Of a stretch of 64,000 nt of DNA, positions 59,260 to 64,000 are shown one piece after another. The notes below the pieces were generated by a model that was not told the DNA's origin, did not search any database, and saw only the letters and a program-made list of their open reading frames with translations. How positions within the stretch are numbered: position 1 is the first letter of the stretch; each line of letters opens with the position of its first letter. Position numbers and translations under genes: made by a program. The stretch lies in assembly GCF_002865645.1 (NCBI RefSeq), contig NW_020194585.1:1054001-1118000 (forward strand). Reading direction: 5' to 3'. The DNA comes from Hyaloscypha bicolor E. Lineage: Eukaryota > Ascomycota > Leotiomycetes > Helotiales > Hyaloscyphaceae.

Positions 59260-62200
59260 TATTAATTTCTTTATTTTATATATTATAATACCTAGTAAAA
59301 AGAATTATAATTATTATAATAAGAATTCTAAATCTTATATTTTAATAAGTTCTTTAACTTTAATATTTATTAAAACTAATATAATTTCAGATTTCTTATT
59401 ATTTATTAAAGGCTTATTAGTTCTAGAAAAATATTATTATAATCTTTAAGAAATTCTTTAAAAAATATCCTAAGTAGTATTATACTATTAAGAATAAGCT
59501 TATTAATTAGATTTTCGAAAACTAGAAAAAGTTTACTAAGTTTCGAAATTCTATTTCTTATTTTAATAAAATTAATAAGAATACTATTTGAGTTAGTATT
59601 TTAAAAGTAAGTTTTTTCTTATATATTTAGATATTTACTAATTCTCTAAAGAAATATTATAAAGCTTATTTTTAAAGTATTAAGCTTATTATTAAGATTA
59701 TTACCGAGATTTCTATATAGTTTATTATTAGTATTTTAAGTATTAATAATATAATATTTATAGCTATTTAAGATTTAATTTCAGAAGTTCGGGCTTTTTA
59801 TAAAATATATATAATTATTATAAGTTTCTTATTTACTTTTTTTAATATTTTTAATATTAATATTATTATAATATAATTATATTTTATTAAAAAATAAGCG
59901 GATTCCGGAAAGTATTACTTGATTTTTTACTAGATTTTAAATAGAGCCGGTATTTAGTATTTTTATTTTAGAAATTAGGAATTTATAAGAATTAGAATTT
60001 ATTTATTTAAGATATTTATAACTAGTTTATCTATAATAAATCTTTCTTAATTCTAAATCTTTTTTCTAATAATTTAAATATAATTCTTATAAGCTTTAAT
60101 AAAACCTTAAAAAACCTTTATAAATAAAAAACCCTTTAAAAAAAAAGTATTTCTATTATTATTTCGGGCTCTTTCTTAGTTATTTAGGTTTTTTCTTTTC
60201 TTTAAATAGCTTTTTCTTAATAATCTAGAATTCTTTTTAATTTTAAAAAGTTATTAAAAAATAATTTTAGATTTTAAGCTATAATTTTAGTTATATAATT
60301 TCAGAAATTTCTTGAAATTATTAAAGTTAGAAAAAACAAATAACTAGATATTATAATCTTTAGGCCAGGCTTTTTATTTAATTAAATATTATTATTTTTT
60401 ATTTCTATTATTTTATTAGTAATTATTAATAGCTTTTATTTTTTATTTTTATTTTTTATTATTATTTACTAATTCCGGAAGTTTTCTAAAAAAAATATAA
60501 ATATAGCTTTTAATTTTTTTTATTTTATGTTTTTTAAAAAAAGAAATATAAAAAGTTAAATATAAATAATTATATATATTTAATAATTCTAATTTATATA
60601 CTAAATTACTAATATGTTTAAGAATCTTAAATAAATTTATAAAATTTAATTTAAGCTTTCTTATTTTAAATTTAATATTTCTTTTTAATAATATTATTTA
60701 GACTTCTTTAAAATAGTATTTAGCTAACTAATATTTATTATAATAAATTTCCCGGGTATTTAATATATAATACTATAAATTCTTAAGCTTTTATTATTTT
60801 ATTTTAAGAATTTCTAGTCTTTTATATATAACTAGTATATTTCTTATAATTTTATTTTTAAAATACTATAAAAATTAAAAGTAATATTTGTAATATATAT
60901 AAAAAATTTTTTTTATAAAACCTAATATTTTAAGTTATTATATATAAATTTTATAAAAGGTAACTTTTTAAATTAATTTTTTTTTTAAATATTATAATAA
61001 TATTTTTTTAAATATTCTAGAATCTAATTTTATTTTTCTATTTAATTATTTAATTAAAAATAATAAACTATATTTAGATATTATTAATATTAGTTTATTA
61101 GAAATATATAATATTATTATATAATTATAAAATACTATTTATATAAATTAATAAAGTAATTATTATTTAGAAATAAGAATTATAATATTATAATATTAAT
61201 ATATAATTCCTAAATCTACTAAGCCTAAAGGAATCTAGTTTATTAATTAAATTATTTATAGAATATAAGATTATATAATTATATTTTATATTTCGAATTC
61301 TGTAATTATATATATAACTTCTAAAAAAATAACTATATTAATACTAGAACTTCTTTAAAAAAAATTACTAAAAAAAATACTTTTTTTTAATTATATATTA
61401 ATTCTTTTATTTGGCCTAGTATTAGATTTCCTAAATACTTTATATATCTATATTATTTTTAAAGTTTTAGTTATATATTAAAAGCTATAGCTTTTTATAT
61501 ATAATTTTTCTTTTTATAATATTCTTTTCTTTTATATATTTATTTTCTATTCTATTTATATCTAATTATATTATATTTATATTAATTAGATATTTAAGAA
61601 TATTTATTAGTTTTAATTTTATTATAAAATTAATAGAATTTAATTTTTTCTTAATTTATTTAATTTCTATAATCTCTTATTATTTATATATTTAATAAAA
61701 ATATATCTAATTAATTATTAGATATTTCTTTTAAATAGTTCTTAATTTAATAAGATATTTATATAATAACTTTAAATTTATATAAACTATTAGTAATAAT
61801 TTTATTTCTAGTATTTTATTAATTATAGATTTAATTAAAGTACTTATATTAAAGTTATAAGCTATATTATAAAGTTCTAAAACTAGAATACTTCTAGTAA
61901 TTCTTTTATATTTAATAGAAAACTAGTAAATAATATTAGTATATCTAGTTCTATTTATTAGAACTAGAATATATCTAATTTAAAAAAAGAATTTTTTATT
62001 ATTTATAAATAAAGTATTTATAAAAATAATTAAATATAAGAACTTTTTTATTAGCTTTATAAATCTTAGTTCTCTAATAATATTTTTAATTTATTATTAA
62101 ATATATTTATTAAGTATTTTTATATTAGTTTCTAAAAATTTAATAGCTTAAATAATAATTAATAGATTATATAAAGCTTCTAATTAATAGACTAATATAA

Positions 62201-63429
62201 TATATATTTTTCTAATATATTTTTCTAATATATTAGTTTCTAATAAAGAGATTTTAATAAATAATATCTTTATTATTTATAATAATAGTATTTTTTATAG
62301 AAATAGTTTAGAGGTTTTTATATTAGTATTTCTATATAAAAGTAATTCTAGTAATATTTATATAAATAATATTTCTATTAAACTTGAGATTATAATTAAA
62401 AGTAAAATATTTATATTTCTTAGCTAAGAACTTAGCTTTTTAAAGCTTTAATTATTTTATTTTTATAAAATTATTAGTTTTAATAAATAAGATATTATTA
62501 GTTTAAAAACTAATAATTCTAAAGAATTACTTAGTATAAAGAAAGTAAGAGTTATAAATTAACTATTCTATAAAAAGCTTATTAATATAATAGAAATAAT
62601 AAGTTTTAAACTAATAGTTCTTAGCTTCTAATATATTATATAATAGTTTTATATTTTTTAAAATAGAATTATTCTCTGAATTTAGCTTTTTAATAAGCTT
62701 ATAAAATGAATTAATATAGAAATTATAATTAAATAAAGTTATTAATTAGATATAAGCTTATAAGATATTATATAAATATAATTCTATAATATCTATTATT
62801 ATAATAATAATTCTAAAAATAATTCTTTAGCTAATATATTAAATAATAAATAATTATATTAATATTATATATTTATTACTATTATTATAAGCTCAGATAA
62901 CTAGTTTTAACTTTTTAAGCTCTCTTTTTATATTCTTATTTTTAATTTTATTAATAAACTAGAAGTTAAAAAATTTCTTTTTTTAATACTTGAAATCTAG
63001 AAATAACTTTAAATAATATTTTTTTTAGAAAGCTAGTAATTTTAACTTAATAAGAATTCTTATATAAATTATTATCTTATAGAAATATTATAATATTAGG
63101 GTTTTTATAAAAGTATTCTCTATTATACTTTAATAAAATAGCAGGAATAATAAAAGAAATTATATTTATATTACTTTTAGTCTTATTATAAAATTCGAAA
63201 ATAAATTCAGGTTTAGAGCTATTAGTAATAATCTTAATATTTTTTATATAAAAGAGCTTTATAGAAATTAAACAGAAAATAGTATTATTATATAATAAAG
63301 CTAATATATAGTTTTTTTTATTAATAGCTACTAGCTTATATAATTTATTCTAACTATTAAATTAATTAGTATTTTCTTTATATTAAATAAGAATATTCGA
63401 ATTCAGAAATAGTTTATAAATATTAGTAA

Positions 63430-64000
63430 TACTAAAACTATTTTAGGTATTTAAAGTATTTCTACTTCTTTTACTTCCTCTACTTCCTCTACTTCTATAC
63501 TTCTCTTAATATGCCATTTTTTTATATATATACTAGTTTCTTTTAAGAATACTAGTATATTTAATATCCTAATTTCCGTATATAATAGTAGTTATAGGTT
63601 AAAAGTACTAGCTTCCAAGATTTCTTTAAATAGACTAAATAATCTAAATTATTTCTTCCTATATAATATATAATATAAAAGGAAATACTTTATATTCTTA
63701 GGCTTCTCGTATTTATATTTATTATTAGATACTATATTTAGCTTATATAAGTAAGACTTTAAACATCCGTAGTCTAGCTTTAGTTAGAAGAAGATACTAG
63801 CTAAGGGCCTAAATATTCCTAAAGATAGGTTTATTTTTCTAGATACTTTCTATAAATATATATTATTATATAATTCTAGCTAGGTTCTTGATTTAGTATA
63901 AGATTCTAAAAGTAGTCTATATTCTAGTTTCTTAACTTTATTAATTTCAATTTCTAGGAAAGCAAAAGAGGTTTTTACTAATTTAGGTTCTAATATAAGA
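63430..64000 (-). mobile_element. Decayed LINE (Tad-like) 3' portion, tentative
   Basis: Read on the minus strand, about 63640-63990 contains interrupted frames with words such as LDYGCLKSYLYKLNI followed by a KPKNIKYFLLYY.LYR-like stretch. This is the spacing of the C-terminal region of fungal Tad-clade LINE ORF2, where a Gly-Cys-x5-Leu block precedes a Cys/His cluster (Cys and His now largely Tyr, as RIP would produce). Stops interrupt all frames. The element would continue beyond 64000. A GA-rich run (63470-63512 region, minus strand) follows it. The call rests on pattern memory only. Confidence 0.35.

Larger units (their letters stand above)
57770..64000. other. AT-rich RIP-mutated block (transposon remains)
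   Basis: About 6.2 kb of extremely AT-rich sequence running to the window end. CA and TG are rare and TA/AT dominate, the signature of C-to-T changes in CpA by repeat-induced point mutation. No convincing gene: the longest open frame is about 70 codons and low in complexity. Right of 63430 base composition recovers slightly and a LINE-like piece is visible. Identity of the rest cannot be read from the sequence. Confidence 0.85.

Noticed and set aside
59237..59449. 70-codon frame in the AT-rich block
   Set aside because: Composed almost only of Lys, Asn, Ile, Tyr, Leu and Phe codons, as any AT-rich sequence gives; starts in the palindrome.
63091..63105. TTAGGG-like word near the window end
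   Set aside because: Single occurrence, not an array; no evidence of a telomere.

Overview
The window is nuclear DNA from a filamentous ascomycete (Pezizomycotina). The evidence is dense genes with short introns of mostly 46-60 bp (GTAAGT-like donors, CTAAC/CTGAC branch sites, CAG/TAG acceptors), fungal-specific families (Mms22/Mus7, Rrg9, MpaB-like oxygenase, an ADAM-type protease of the fungal kind), CT-rich leaders, and a terminal AT-rich block that looks like repeat-induced point mutation (RIP). The class cannot be fixed from the sequence; Leotiomycetes is a guess.

Bases 1-57769 are a gene-rich, GC-balanced segment. In order: Mms22/Mus7 replication-repair protein (+, its 5' end lies outside the window); mitochondrial AAA ATPase (+); MATA_HMG-type transcription factor (-); RuvB-like helicase 1 (-); three-KH-domain RNA-binding protein (-); a ~1,400-residue MYND-like orphan (+); a small conserved protein (-); mitochondrial GrpE/Mge1 (+); an unrecognised 532-residue protein (-); a small conserved protein with a probably damaged frame (+); ADAM-like metalloprotease (-); acetyl-CoA synthetase (-); a 99-residue hydrophilic protein with a 27-nt first exon (-); mitochondrial Phe-tRNA synthetase (-); mitochondrial dicarboxylate carrier (+); RNA polymerase II subunit Rpb3 (-); calcipressin (+); MpaB-type DUF2236 oxygenase (-); Rrg9 (+); large WD40 protein (+). 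These are mostly housekeeping genes, with a notable share of mitochondrial ones (AAA ATPase, Mge1, PheRS, carrier, Rrg9). There is no biosynthetic cluster and no operon-like arrangement.

The longer intergenic stretches, especially around the acetyl-CoA synthetase gene (35948-38024 and 40418-42669), hold minisatellites, a CAG run, polypurine tracts and one TATA-box/CT-leader unit in front of a 66-codon reading frame.

At 57770, directly at the stop codon of the WD40 gene, composition switches abruptly to extremely AT-rich DNA that runs to the window end. It has almost no open frames and is depleted in CA/TG. It is best read as RIP-mutated transposon remains. It contains a 32-bp perfect palindrome and, at its right end, a decayed minus-strand piece resembling the C-terminus of a Tad-like LINE. 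No rRNA, tRNA, CRISPR or intact transposon was recognised. The most unusual items are the orphan MYND-like gene, the compensating frameshifts in the small gene at 32320, three stop-free introns whose lengths are multiples of three (one inside the Rvb1 Walker B motif), inverted-repeat-bearing long introns, and the sharp RIP boundary.
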